From: Argyresthia goedartella
Taxonomy: Eukaryota > Arthropoda > Insecta > Lepidoptera > Argyresthiidae
Assembly: GCA_949825045.1 (NCBI GenBank)
Contig: OX463824.1
Coordinates: 28,118,001-28,182,000, forward strand
DNA length: 64,000 bases
Direction of reading: 5' to 3'
Part shown: positions 11,166 through 22,654 of the stretch, piece by piece
Layout of the letters: each line of letters begins with the position of its first letter
Numbering within the stretch: the stretch's first letter is position 1
Translations under genes and position numbers: made by a program
Notes under the pieces: generated by a model
Databases searched by the model: none
What the model saw: only the letters and a program-made list of their open reading frames with translations
What the model was told of the DNA's origin: nothing

Positions 11166-12645
11166 AGAGAGAGGTGCCAGCTTTTTCAGGGCCAAAATCT
11201 TGCCGCGAACAGTACTTACCTAGATATACAGGGTGGAACAGAAAAGTGTATTCATATTATGCTTCTACTCGAGTATTGAATTTGCGACATCGCTAGTCGG
11301 CGGCGGCGTCGTCGTGTCAACGAAACAGTCGGCCGCTCACTGACAGTCGTAGCGAGTGATAACAAAGCCATTGGGACTACTAAAGCACAGAACACTTAAT
11401 AGTACTACGTACAGAAAGATCACTCCTCAAAGACACTTAAATAAATAGCTACTCTCGCTGCCCGGCAATAAAGCGCAATGTAGCTTGCACCTGCGCTACG
11501 ATCAATAATCGCTAAACACCTACAGAATCGGTTACCCCGCCCGTGCAGGCTAGATTGCGCCGCATCACTTCGCCTGAGAGCTTCTTTTACTCTGACATCT
11601 CGCGATGCGACTGCGAGCCAAGCAACCGGCAACCTAAGTAAAATCCCGAACTCCGGGTTGGCCAGGAAAACGTACCTAAACCTCTGAGTGAGACCCCCCT
11701 GACTAAAGTCTCTATATTAAGCGGTGAACCGCCCGGGCCAGAATCTATGGATGGAGGGTATCGATAGCTATAGACTGCTGCTCTGATTCTATCGTTGGCA
11801 TAGTGAAAATTGTTCAGAATGACGTCCCGGACATAACAATCCCATAAATACACGTTTTTCTTAAATTACTGGCTACGGCGCCTTTACAGCCACACTATTA
11901 CTGGAAGGTAAATTAGGGGTGTTTTTCGTCACATAAATCTACTGTGTTATTTGGGCGGATCAAACGAGTACACTCACCCCTTGGGAAACCAACTTCGGTT
12001 AAACACTCGGATTTTTAGGGTTCCGTAGAGAAACAGGGAACCAGAGAATCGGAGTCAGGTGAGCCGGGCTGTATTCTAAATTCTAATTTATTCTAAAGTC
12101 TTTTCGGGTTAGTTTGGCAATAGCGGGCATTGACTCCTGCATACCACTGTATGCTCGTGAATGGGTTAGCGATACTTAATTCTTGCGTGCAATGTTCGAA
12201 ATTTCTGTCGTTTAGCTTATCATGCTAGCGGTCGCCGATCGTTACAATGGTTACCGACTGTTACCTTATGATTTGCTCGCAGTCGGGTCAATGACCGATA
12301 TCGCAATGCTGAACCACGCCAGGTTCACTTCAAACAAATCAGCGACAACAGCCGCACACACACAGTTACATTGCACTCCGTATAAGCACACGCCACCACA
12401 CGCACACATTGCCAAGTTTCGGATTGTTTTGGGTGGTACGAGACGAGGCTATGCAATGCATGCGACGAGTCAACGTCATTCGTCCGGGCGGCACGTTTTA
12501 ACTTGTTTGTGTGATTTGCGCGCAGATTATTATTATTAATTTCATGCAAGATGAGTAAATATTATTATATTTATATATATTATATTTAATAAAGAAATAA
12601 TAACTTTTTATAATGATTTTTAATAAAGAACGGGATGTTTCAGTT
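11166..12645. other. 1.5 kb without a recognised gene
   Basis: GC higher than neighbours around 11280-11800. Overlapping 70- and 88-codon minus-strand frames have no known motif. A short GAGTCGG-repeat end lies at about 12015-12035. Confidence 0.45.
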
Positions 12646-12767
12646 CGCGTATTCTAAAAAGATCAGGCCTGAAGCGCGCCGGTAGTGAGTTTCGCATTAT
12701 GTAGTCGCGTTAAAGTCGCTTTTTTCACGTTTGCCTAACTTCAGACATGATCTTTTTACAATACGCG
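12646..12767. mobile_element. MITE-like inverted repeat element, 122 bp
   Basis: Left arm CGCGTATTCTAAAAAGATCA and right arm TGATCTTTTTACAATACGCG are near-perfect inverted repeats that extend to about 29 bp (GGCCTGAAG / CTTCAGACA). Single copy in the window. Confidence 0.7.
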
Positions 12768-14533
12768 AAGTATACCCCCTCCAAGCGGCACTCAGAGGCA
12801 GAATACGGGGCATCACCTATAAGTAGGTACTTGTTTTACCGTGCAGCGAGCGAGCATAGCAGGGAGGTCTGACTCCTGGGCATGGGTAATTCCATTTTTT
12901 TCCCCTCCAACAAAAAAAAAAAAAAGTGCAGCGAGCGACGACCGACGACGCAACAAATCCGCACCGCAACCCGCGGCGCTAAGCGACAACCCTAGCCGTT
13001 TGAGCAAGAGTAGGTAGTTATCATGCGAACAGGGGCCGAGTGAACTTACTATTTCTTATTTATACTATGGCTGAACCGTTTACAAGTGGTTAGGCCGGCC
13101 AGAAATCCTATAAATATACGTTATAAAGGATTGATGTACCTAGTAGCTGAACGTAAACCTTGTCTCTGCCACATCGTATGAGAAAAGCCGTGAATCTATT
13201 TTGTTATTATTGTTATAGAAATTTTAGAAAAAATCCAACTTAAGCTATGTTCATAAATTGTAGGAGACAGGCTGGGGTATAGTATGATACATCATAATGA
13301 AATATCCAACTCCTAAACTTGTTAAATGTCGAATTCAACAAAAGCCGAAATGTTCTATATCACACGTAGCACAGTTAAACAATCCTATATCTTCGTTTTG
13401 CACCGTGTGTTCCTTTTCCATTCAGTTTCATGTTTACGATTATGGCGAGTCGATGGTAATTTAAGGAATGGAAGGTATTAAAATCGGAGTTTGTGAGGAG
13501 TCATCGACCGACAATGTTTGCAAGCAAAACGAAGTTACACCGCGCAGCAGTTCCCGACTTTCCGAGTGATGGATTTAGTAAAGGTTATCAAAGTTATATA
13601 TATTTTTTATTATGTAATGTTTAAATAAGTAATGTTCATCACTTACTAGTTATGTATGATTCAGTCTTTTACTGCAAAACTGTTTTTGTTTCAAGAGCCA
13701 TCTTATTTTTCCTAATTCTGCCGTCTAAAACGTATATATATTTCGCAGCCGTTTCGTTAAATCAGGCACTTAATCGGCAGCCTAGGCCGTTAGCTAAGAA
13801 CCTGTGTTTAATCTGTGTTCAACCTAACCAAAAGTCCGCCTTTTGACTCTCACTCTCGCTCACTCTCTGTCCGAATACTAAAGTTAGGTTATGTTAGGTA
13901 ACGATTACAGGTCTGCCTGCTGCCTGGAGCCGAGCGTAGCGAGGCGATCCCACGGAGAAATTTGAAATCCGTCTATGTTAATAATTTGCTTGAGCACGTT
14001 TAGGCAACCCGTTACACTTTTCGTTCAATCACTTGCCTGACGGACCCTTAGAAAATTTATTAAACGTAAATTAAGCTGTTAATTAAATGTCTAATTTGAT
14101 CAAATGGCGGCGACATATAGACTGCGTGATGATTAATGATAATATTCTTGACCACGACACGTTATACCTACGCACAGTTACCATACCAGCCAACCCACCA
14201 TTAAGCTGTGTCCAGCCATATTATGTGCTTATATAGATTTAAGTGTTCCAAGGCTTTGCAAGTCCAATCGAAACTTCGCCGTTGAGTGCTGTAATAACCT
14301 GCCAAGTTTAGTTTCGGAAGCAATATGTTACTACGTGTAATGTATGTACCTAGGTAGTTCCCTAACTTCGGGCCCTTTCGTCGCAGAATGTCCCTTTTCA
14401 GGGGACATTTTAAGGATGGAATTTTCTGCCGCCATAGTCGCATTAAATGTACTCGCGAACATAATATAGATAGCTTATGTCCTTTCTCAATCATGGTACC
14501 AGTCCCCGATTTGCTTTTGGTCAGTGATTAAAC
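12768..14533. other. 1.8 kb without a recognised gene
   Basis: Has an A14 run near 12908 bracketed by two GTGCAGCGAGCGA copies, so possibly an old tail. No exon, RNA gene or named repeat found. Confidence 0.45.
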
Positions 14534-14619
14534 ATCGTTTAACCACAAAACAAACGTCAAATCCCATACGTTTTTGTTTTTAAAAAAGTGTTGAACAACA
14601 GTTTATTTTTTGTGGTAAG
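14534..14619. mobile_element. MITE family M-CACA, copy 2 (left end missing)
   Basis: Starts within the unit at GTTTAACCACAAAACAAACG and runs to the right terminus TTTATTTTTTGTGGTAAGAC. Confidence 0.75.
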
Positions 14620-15545
14620 ACCCTAATAGTTTGAGTGCAAACCTCCTGTTTAAAGTGATACGTTTTTTTTTTCGAATCCATTTACTCCATTATAAAGTCA
14701 TCTATAAATTTGATTTTTCAGTTAACTTTTATTGAGTATTAGATTAACATTCTCACTGAAGAAAAACGCGATTGGATAAAAAATTATCGATAGAATTTAA
14801 TTACGAAAATACCTCTAAATTGATTTATTTTTCCCTGTTATTCTGAAATCCTAACTAATTTCATTGCGGAATTGCATTCAAAATGTGGACATTATGTATT
14901 CATAAACTCTCCTTGAAAATCTTTTCGACTGAATAGCGTATCTTATTTTTAAACAATTTCTCTGAGGTTTGGCGCTACGTTATTTTAGTTTGAGTCGAGC
15001 GCATTGTTTGCCTTTTTATTCTTATATTTACATTCGTATTCCTTTTATATATATTTTATCGTATCAACTTAAGTAAACTCAAGTGCAATCAACGACAGAC
15101 TTAGCCGTGGGCGAAGTTTCATCGAACATTCGAATTCCGAAGTTAGCCTGGCGGCGTTGTCGCCAACAGACCTCGTTATTTACTTCGAAGTCGTTCAATG
15201 AATTTTAGATGCACTTCCCGAGAACTGCCGGGCTTCAGCTGAAGTCGCGAAACTTGAAACGTCATGAAATATGGACAAGTACATAATAAAAATAGTATTT
15301 ACAATCTTAATTTAAATACCCACTCACTATAACTTAATAACATTAGACACAAGTAACTATCATTCTTTAAAACTGCTGTATTGAATTGTATATTTGAGTA
15401 CCTTGTAATTGGCGTAATATCTTATAATGTCACTTGTATATAATACTAAAAGCTGTAAGGTTTACCTAAATAAATAAATAAATAAACTTGTTTTATGTCT
15501 CAAAATCATATAGTCTCTTAGCCTAATTGAACTAAAGTCTGTCCG
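14620..15545. other. no gene recognised
   Basis: AT-rich non-coding. A (TAAA)n-type run is at 15470-15485. The stretch around 14640-14960 shares its wording with 36940-37290 read on the opposite strand (for example GTATTCATAAACTCTCCTTG versus AAGGAGAGTTTACGAATACA), so it is an unnamed interspersed repeat. Confidence 0.45.
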
Positions 15546-15764
15546 TAAACCACAAAAAATATTCAAGCATAGTTTAACCTCAAGACAAAAGAAAAATCCC
15601 GTAGTCTTTAAACAATTGATGAAAAGGAGTTTTTTTATGTAGCAAGACCTTATCGGTGTTACCACAAAAAATATTAAACAGCGTTTAACCTCAAAACAAA
15701 TGTCAAATTCCATAAATGTTTGTTTTTACACAAGTGTTGAACAGTAATTTATATTTTTGTGGTA
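15546..15764. mobile_element. MITE family M-CACA, copy 3 (tandem partial plus full)
   Basis: Left termini at 15550 and again at about 15661, one right terminus at 15750-15764 (ATTTTTGTGGTAAGGC). Same partial-plus-full arrangement as 8371-8536. Confidence 0.8.
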
Positions 15765-16061
15765 AGGCACTATTGGCCTTAATTCACAGGGCTTTGTGAA
15801 CACCAGTTGCTCCTGGCAACGGTTTTGATGACACCAATTTAATTAAGTTCAAAGGGTTTTTCGTTTGCTGGGGTTGTCAGGGCTCCGATTTTAAGTTTTT
15901 GATACTACCGACACGGAGATCGGCTTTGACTGTGAAAACCATAAAGCGTGGCTAGCACTATCTTATTCGTTTTGTATTTTCGTTTGATAAACAGTACACT
16001 AAGATTTAATCATATCGCTGTGTCACGTCACGTGTCGTGTGTATCCTGCCTATTCTAATCA
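15765..16061. other. no gene recognised
   Basis: Non-coding spacer between two transposon relics. Confidence 0.45.
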
Positions 16062-16412
16062 AAGTCAAAGTTCTTTATTACTGTAGATATTTTATTTTTA
16101 ACATTTACATTTTTGCCACTTCTCTACAATTGGATCACTGTGGGAGAAGTAGGGCGTAGAAACTTCCACAGATTGATTTTTAGATATCTTTTAAAAATTG
16201 GTTGTGATTACGTTATACAAATATTACAATATTAATTATTATGATTAATAAGCAGGAATACATATTTACAAAATTATTAACAGCAAGGTCTGAGTTGAGC
16301 TAGATCAACCCCCAATCCCTTCATTTAAGTAATTTTGAACATTGTAATATCCCTTTTTCGACAAAGTCGCTTTAACATGCGTTTTAAATTGCTCAAATGG
16401 CAATTTAAAATC
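16062..16412 (-). mobile_element. Jockey-type LINE 3' end (L-B), copy 2
   Basis: Inverted relative to copy 1. On the minus strand: FEQFK-type coding tail near 16400-16330, then 3'UTR including GGGAGAAAAGG-like and TAGAGAAGTGGC-type sequence (plus strand CACTTCTCTACAATTGGATC) and an AATAAAGAACTTTGACTTTG end. Its 5' break lies at about 16412, directly against the RTE piece in the other direction. Confidence 0.8.
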
Positions 16413-16785
16413 CTATCTTACGGTGCGCAAACTTGGTCGCTGACTGAGAACCAGAAGTCCAGACTCAAGAGTTGTCAAAGAGCGATGGAGCGAAGCATAA
16501 CAGGTGTTAGAATGACGGACCACGTTAGGAATACGACGCGACGCCCCATCACTGGCATTGCTGATACAGGCGTAAAGACCGCTAGCCTGAAACGGGACTG
16601 GGCCGGTTACATTTGCCGCATGTGCCCCCAGAGGTGCGCCAAACTTGCACCGAATGGGTGCCAAGCGACGGAAGCGAACGGCGTTGGGGCAGGCCGGGAC
16701 AAGTTCCTGCCACACAGGGCGGGGGCAGCACAGGACAGGAATAAGTGGTCTAAGAAAGGGGAGGCCTTTGTCCAGAAGTGAGACA
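16413..16785 (+). mobile_element. RTE-type LINE, C-terminal ORF fragment, copy 1
   Basis: The frame reads ILSYGAQTWSLTENQKSRLK, then RAMERSITGVRMTDHVRNTT and, near the end, KWSKKGEAFVQK. The Y-G-x-QTW, MERSI-GV and EAF-Q signatures belong to the C-terminal region of RTE-clade ORF2 in insects. Only this C-terminal part is present and the middle (after CRMCPQ) diverges, so it is a decayed 5'-truncated copy. The open frame appears to start upstream in L-B sequence, which is a coincidence of the junction. Confidence 0.8.
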
Positions 16786-16862
16786 CAAATCAGACTACAT
16801 AAAAAAACTGAAAATTAAAATGAAATTTATTCACCAAATCTGTATCACTGCATATAATAAAT

Positions 16863-17278
16863 AGTAGTTTATGTGACTGCTGCATAATGCCTAATTATGT
16901 ACAGTTACATACACTAGTTTATCTACACACATATCATAAGCTCTCTTTGATGTGTTCAGGAACCGCATGTTTGACCGGCATTGTGGTTCTGCAATTGTTT
17001 AGCTTGTTCTTTAGTACCAACTTCACGCAGACGGGCGTCGGCGTTCGAAATTTGAATGTCAGTGCCAACTTCACAGACAAACTAGGGACGGCACGCAGGT
17101 GGGCGTCGGCGTTCGAAATTTGAATGTCATTATATGTAGAAAAACTACACATAATGACCATTATGTGTAGTTTTCCAGATTCGAAACGAGTTTTTACCAA
17201 GTAGTTTAACATAATGCTGATCGTAACGTGCGGTTTTTGAACGCAGTAAAGAGGGTTTATGATACGTGTGTAGATAAA
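16863..17278 (-). mobile_element. HEL element, copy 3 (minus, full length)
   Basis: Near-exact reverse complement of copy 1 in the body. On plus it begins AGTAGTTTATGTGACTGC (the inverted 3' end), then the hairpin partner CAGTTACAT, then TTTATCTACACACATATCAT, and finishes GATACGTGTGTAGATAAA at 17278. Shows that the hairpin tail is part of the mobile unit. Confidence 0.7.
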
Positions 17279-17720
17279 TACATTTAAGTGTTTTATGGTT
17301 CCGTCTTTTCGAAGTTTCGTTCCAATACTTTATATGTTTTCTCTACTTTATGTTTGTTTTACGATAATGCAAATTTTAGACAGACTGTCGGATTGAAAAA
17401 TGGCTCAATTTATAACTCTGTTTGATCTCAATGGGTTGGATTGAAAGAGTTCAGAAGCTAGACAAGTTCTTTAACCTCTTTTGTAGTGATGAGTGTTTAT
17501 TTTCCGAGTAGGTTAATCTAGTATTTGTATTCTGACCCAGTTCACTGTGTGGTAGTGTGTTGATGTTAGTGGTTTAAATTCTTTATCTCGCTGCTAATTG
17601 ATTGCTTTTAAGTAGAGTGATACCATATCGTGCAAATTGTAATAAGGTTCCGTGGCCAAATGGTACCATATATGTTTAATTGTGTACCAAATTGAATAAA
17701 AAATACATCCAAAAAATACA
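17279..17720. other. no gene recognised
   Basis: AT-rich non-coding spacer. Confidence 0.4.
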
Positions 17721-18412
17721 TTTTCACACCTTTCATTCGGAAAAGTAAGTTTTGCTCCACGACGAGAGGGAGCAAAATGCTACTTTTCTGTTCAAGCTAC
17801 TTTTTTAATTTATTCATTGGCATGCAGCTTTTACGCAATGTGCCAATTGAACACAGATTAAAATAATAGAATGTAATTATGAAATTACATTACAATCGAC
17901 AACGATGACGTAGTCGATTAAAAACGAACATGGTTCAAGTTTTAACTTTAACAACGTTATATCAAAATTTATGAATTTTTCGTAATATTTAAAAAAAATG
18001 TTACAATAAATTATATGTTTTACTGAAATCAAAACTATCGATGACTGTTATTGTGATATAATGAATATTGATATCCGAAACCATTGAATATTCGATTCGA
18101 TTATTTTTACACAATAGTAAAAGTACACAGGAATATTTTATCTGTCCCTAATCCTTTACAACCCATCATTATATAAAAAAAATGTTTACGTTGTTCGATT
18201 ACTGTAAAAGTGGTAAAAGTATAATTCAAAGTATTTTTTTAAAGCAATTTAAATTTTCCTCATAGTCGGTGTGAAAAGTTGAATGTGTCACAGGAGCAAA
18301 ATTATTTTCGTCATGGGCGTTAACGCTCGAATCCTTCGTTACGCTCAGGATTCAATGTACCGCCCTCGCCGTAAATACATCATTTTGCTCCCTTGTGACA
18401 CAAATAACTATT
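17721..18412. mobile_element. 700-bp element with TTTTCACACC ends (family D700), copy 1
   Basis: Closely matches 31091-31791. Left end TTTTCACACCTTTCATTCGG, inverted match GGTGTGAAAAG at about 18270. A second inverted pair follows at once: TGTGTCACAGGAGCAAAAT and ATTTTGCTCCCTTGTGACAC (about 18286-18404), so a smaller palindromic unit lies at the right side. No transposase ORF; probably non-autonomous DNA transposon material. Confidence 0.65.
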
Positions 18413-18475
18413 TCATTCCAAATTAACTAAAATTTTCACCAAAACGATAAACTCTATTTTGTACGAAACTATAAG

Positions 18476-18521
18476 GGACACAACTTTATAAGACTTCAGG
18501 TTGTATTATAAAGTTGTGTCC
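18476..18521. repeat. perfect 16-bp inverted repeat, 14-base loop
   Basis: GGACACAACTTTATAA at 18476-18491 and its exact reverse complement at 18506-18521. Confidence 0.85.
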
Positions 18522-18608
18522 TAACAAACCTAACTTCAGTCACAGAAGACTTCATAGCACAGAAACGTACAGATAGATCACTCCTTAATAAATTATACAC
18601 TTAAATAA

Positions 18609-18768
18609 AGGCAACAAATATAATGACCACCAAAATATTTTTTTCCTACCCAAAATGGCCAAATGACCACCAAAAGTTGCAGAAAATATTAGGGCAAAAT
18701 ACTGCGGTAGCTCAGGTGAAGGGTAAAGGGGGTGGGCGAAGCGAAGCCCCCTTTATCCTACAATTACA
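18609..18768 (-). repeat. PalG element, copy 2
   Basis: Contains AATGACCACCAAAATATTTT, TACTGCGGTAGCTCAGGTGA and the core AAAGGGGGTGGGCGAAGCGA. Broken off after CCCCCTTTATCCT, where a SINE2 head begins. Confidence 0.75.
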
Positions 18769-18829
18769 TTGTCAGGTTTCGAACCTGCAACTCCTGTGTG
18801 AGAAGCAAGCGTGAGACCCCGGAGCTCTA
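18769..18829 (-). mobile_element. SINE2 head fragment
   Basis: Inverted tRNA-like head: CAGGTTTCGAACCTGCAACT and ACCCCGGAGCTC match the heads at 44585 and 57897. Only about 60 bp remain. Confidence 0.65.
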
Positions 18830-19165
18830 TTCACACATGCACGGCTAAAAACAAAAGCACCCAAATGGGTTAAAAGCAATAAAATGCGGGCGTTGACTGT
18901 TTGTAACACTTACTGAGGTAAACAGCCGCCCTGGCCGGTCCAGCCGCCTTCCAGCGAGCGCAATCCTTGAACTTTGGTGACTAACCTTACGTTCGGTCAA
19001 ATGGTTTTAATTTCTATACACATGTGCCTGTTTATCGCTTTAATACGAATTAATTAAAAACACAGGTAAAAGATAACTCCTTCGCTATACGGCAAGTCAG
19101 TGGGAATCTAGAACTGAAGATAGTTTCTAGCGCCAGCAGAAAAATGTTAGTGTTTTGGCTTGTAT
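18830..19165. other. no gene recognised
   Basis: Non-coding spacer, nothing identified. Confidence 0.4.
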
Positions 19166-19395
19166 TTAATCGCACATCAAATATACTGATTTTCACAGCA
19201 AAAAAGGATCAGCAAAGATATTTTTATGTTTTAAGTATTTTTGTTGTTCTTACAGGTTCAACCTACTACGAAGGATAAAGGGTCTTTACCCTTCACCTAA
19301 GCTGCCGCAGTATTTTTCCCTGATATTTGCTGTGAAAATCAGTACATTTGCTGTGCAAATCAGTATTATTGATGTGCAGTTGAATACTTCCCTTT
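19166..19395 (+). repeat. PalG element, copy 3
   Basis: CTTACAGGTTCAACCTACTA, CGAAGGATAAAGGG and TTTACCCTTCACCTAAGCTG are the family blocks, but the palindromic core is shortened (AAAGGGTCTTTACCC). Flanked by repeated GATTTTCACAGCA / GCTGTGAAAATCAGTA motifs. Confidence 0.7.
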
Positions 19396-19979
19396 TGGAT
19401 ATGTCAGGTTGTCGGACGTAAATGGGGATGGGTAGCACTGAGCATGATCGGAGTTCTACATAATTAGCCTGGGGGGCTAGCCCATCGCCGCTGGATGGGA
19501 GGTTCTGCAATATTCACCTGATGCGCAGTCCTAATTGAATTACTCCGAAATCGAAATGCTCCTACACAAAGCAGCAAAATACTTAAGATTCTCTCCCTGC
19601 CACCGGCATTCCAGCGCAACATGATCTGCCTCCTTTGTTATCTGCCTCGGAACTGTTAGCACTGGAGCTGCCATCCATCCATACACTTCCCGCGCTTCCC
19701 TCTCTTACCACATGCGAGAAAAAGACTTCGCTCAGAGCCAAAGAAAGTAGGCACGGCCTGTGCAAGATCCTACAGCATGTATTACGTTACTTGGAACATA
19801 CATATGCGTGAAATCTTGTGACGTACGTGTGTTACCACGGCGAGCGAGAATTCGTGTGTATTCGTGCAAGTATTGCCTCGTCCCCTTCGAGAGAATTGAC
19901 TTGTGCAATAAAGTAAACTACATGTTGGTAAATGACGGAGTTTTGCGCAGGAGTTTTTTTAACTGTTTACATATACTTC
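19396..19979. other. no gene recognised; partial SINE2a body
   Basis: GGGGCTAGCCCATCGCCGCT at about 19473 matches the SINE2a body end. The 107-codon frame 19760-20083 has no motif and its end is LINE sequence. Nothing else seen. Confidence 0.4.
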
Positions 19980-20290
19980 ATAAACGTCATTTTTGCCTCT
20001 TCTCTACATCGGTCCACTGCGGGAGAAGGAAGGCGAGGGCGAAGAAACTTTTTAGATCTCTTTTAAAAATTGGTTGTGTCTAACTAAAACAAATATTACA
20101 ATATTAATTGTTATAATTAATAAGCAGGAATAAATAAAATTAAAACATTTTTAAAAGCAAGTTCTGTGTTGAGTTAGATTAAACCCATAAAGTCCCGTCA
20201 TTTAAGTAATCTTGAACATTGTAGTATCCCTTTTTTGACAAAGTCGCTTTTACATGGTTTTTAAATTGCTCAAATGGCAATTTCAAAATG
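19980..20290 (-). mobile_element. Jockey-type LINE 3' end (L-B), copy 3
   Basis: Minus-strand copy: plus-strand text CATTTTTGCCTCTTCTCTAC, then TTAAGTAATCTTGAACATTG and AAATTGCTCAAATGGCAATT mirror 10790-11110. The coding tail LPFEQFK lies at 20285-20260. Confidence 0.82.
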
Positions 20291-20559
20291 TTATTCGTTG
20301 GGCGGTTCCAGCGTCATATGCCCTGAGTTATCTGCCCTTGGCACGTCAATCTCATTATGCGGCTTAACAGACCGAGACGTACACCAACATACACACTTAA
20401 AACGATCCATTATAGCACCTAATAACGAGGTGCGAAGAGCGAAGGGTAAACGTGGTGTGTGCGTGCGCAGGGTATGTGTAATCGATGTTGGACGAATTGA
20501 TTTACTGGTAATGGGTTTGAATATTATGTGCTGTGTATATTTACATGACAGAAAAATTA

Positions 20560-20612
20560 AATACAGGCACACACATTGCTTATAGCTCCACACTAGGGGG
20601 GACCAGTAACAT
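20560..20612 (-). mobile_element. SINE3 tail fragment (minus)
   Basis: CAGGCACACACATTGCTTAT then CTCCACACTAGG is the inverse of the family tail (CCTAGTGTGGGGCCAGCAGC, GCAATGTATGTGCCTG). Confidence 0.55.
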
Positions 20613-20614
20613 GT

Positions 20615-20830
20615 GACGACACAACGACCTCTTTGGCGCAACGGTTGTGGCTCTGCCTACCATGCGAGAGGTCCCGGGTTCAATCCCACAAAAAAAAACC
20701 TAGGTCTTGAATGTTTCATGTGTTTGACGTTGCTTTTTCTGGTTCACACGACACAGGGTATCCTAGTGTGGGGCCAGCAGCAATGTATGTGCCTGTATGC
20801 AAATGTTTTTGTAAACATCCAAGACCTGGG
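20615..20830 (+). mobile_element. tRNA-derived SINE, family SINE3, copy 1
   Basis: Head GACCTCTTTGGCGCAACGGT with box B GGGTTCAATCCC, then the tail CACAGGGTATCCTAGTGTGG and AGCAATGTATGTGCCTGTAT. The head resembles a tRNA D-arm (GGCGCAACGGT). Tail copies are also at 49675, 50010 and 56010. Confidence 0.7.
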
Positions 20831-20855
20831 GATATTTTTTGTTGTTCTCTTCCTC

Positions 20856-20928
20856 TTCAGCCGGGTTTCGAACCCGGGATCTCTAGCTTGGGAATCACAG
20901 CCTCGACCGCAACACCACAGATGTTGTC
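20856..20928 (-). mobile_element. second SINE3-type tRNA-like head, inverted
   Basis: CCGGGTTTCGAACCCGGGAT is an inverted T-arm/box B, and the minus strand starts GACAACATCTGTGGTGTTGC, matching the head at 50014 (GACATCTGTGGTGGAAAAGC). It faces the head at 20615. Confidence 0.6.
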
Positions 20929-22189
20929 ATTTACATATGAGATGTCGTGTTTGCCAAGATTTGTTTAAATGTTTATGTCGTAACCATATCGTAGAATTTA
21001 CAATATCATGAATGGTCAACCATGGTTGAATTTGAACTTTCATTGAAAGAAGAAATATTTTATTAGGGAAAAAGACTGCGGTAACTTAGATGAAGACTAA
21101 GAATAGTCTTCGCGTTAATTTGGCATGTAAATCACAAAAAACATTAGGTAGTACTGAATAAAAATGCTTTTAAAAAGACATGTTTCATGGGTCGGCCAGA
21201 TCATGAAATGGTTGGCCATTTCATGAAATGATCAATTCTATGTTATGGCCACGGCATTTATGCCTCTCCGTCCAAGCAAAAATCTACGCGATGACATTGC
21301 TTCATTTTGTTTCGATCACAGAGCACTGAATCATCACGCGCGGCGCGCGGGATGTTTCAGTACTCTGTGGTTTCGCTAGACTTTTTTAGGTTACTTTGGT
21401 CGCTCACAGACTGTCACTGAGTCACACCTTCAAATCGTAAGTGAGAACTTCACTTTGCGAGCGTGAGCAATTTCACCATTCGAACTGTCAAAATCTCACG
21501 TTTTGTATCTCGCACTCGCAAAATGAGCGAGAACGCGTTCACTTCTCGATCGCCCGCCGATAATCGCTCGCACTCGATATTGACAATTTCACTTTGAAAA
21601 CACGCATATAGAATTTTTGTTTCACAACGATGTGAGATAAAAACTCCTCGCTGGGGGGCGCTATCTCAAAGCCATACAAAGCTGAGTTCGCGTGAACTCG
21701 TTCGATTAGTATCTATTAGTTACCAGAACTATCACTATCCTCGCTATGTCACCGAACCGGAACATTTGGCAGTTGTATTGAGAAATCGGCGGGAATTGTG
21801 TCTTTGTCCAAACTATTGGAACACAAGTCGAGCCTTCCCACCTAGTTCACGGTTACATTTAATTCCTTCCAACTCAAACAATAGAGGTAAAATACTGTTA
21901 TCATCATTGTTAGATGTGAATTTATTTGCCGTCCTATTGAAACAGCGAAGTCATGACGTAATTATAGCTGAGCATTGTTGTATTCAACTGAAAGTATAGA
22001 AACTATATTGTCGGCATAGCAACACCAGACTATACATCACTACTCTACTTGTATTTATCTAACATAAAGAACGTAAAAAAGCTCGAGGAAGGAAATGAGT
22101 CACTAACTCATTTGTCATAGCGTCACATAAATTGACCCTTATTAGCATGTCTCAATTGGTACTGTGATTCAGCATTCAGGCCCTCGACT
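20929..22189. other. 1.3 kb without a recognised gene
   Basis: A weak PalG-like remnant at about 21065-21100 (GACTGCGGTAACTTAGATGA). 21300-21700 is rich in CTCGC/GCGAG words. A quasi-palindrome of CATTTCATGAAATG lies at about 21200-21232. No exon identified. Confidence 0.4.
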
Positions 22190-22275
22190 CCTCGAGTTCT
22201 CGCCATATTTTGATTCTCGAGTTTCGAGAACTCTTGCGAGCGATTTCTCGAGTCTCTCGAGTTGAACGAGAATTT
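22190..22275. repeat. degenerate CTCGAG-rich tract
   Basis: Repeated CTCGAGTT / TTCTCGAG words; a similar tract occurs at 23345-23470. Confidence 0.55.
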
Positions 22276-22654
22276 TGTTAAACATTGAAACGTATGTAAA
22301 TTAATAGAAATAAATGAAATGAGAAAATAATCGGTAAACTATACTGAGAGGCTGTATAATATACCTAATGCTTAGGGGTAACAGGAAGAGTAGATCGTAG
22401 ATAGTAGATTAATCGACCAGTGTTTTTATTAATTGTAATTCTTAATTGATCTTTAGGTCAGTTACCTAAATTCTTAATACCTAATTAATTAACAAACATA
22501 ACTTGTATTTATTATTACTCAACAGTTATAAATCCATCCGTCTTTATTGATATATTGTGTTTGCTTATTATTATTATTTATATAGCCTGGCATGGAACAG
22601 CTAACTTTTTTTTTAATTGTATTTGTCGTATTGTATTGTGTCGACATTGTATTG
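22276..22654. other. no gene recognised
   Basis: AT-rich spacer between the CTCGAG tract and the RTE relic. Confidence 0.4.

Noticed and set aside
16335..16781. Complete 148-aa protein
   Set aside because: Its first 26 codons read through an antisense LINE end and the rest is an RTE C-terminal fragment; the ORF is a junction artefact.
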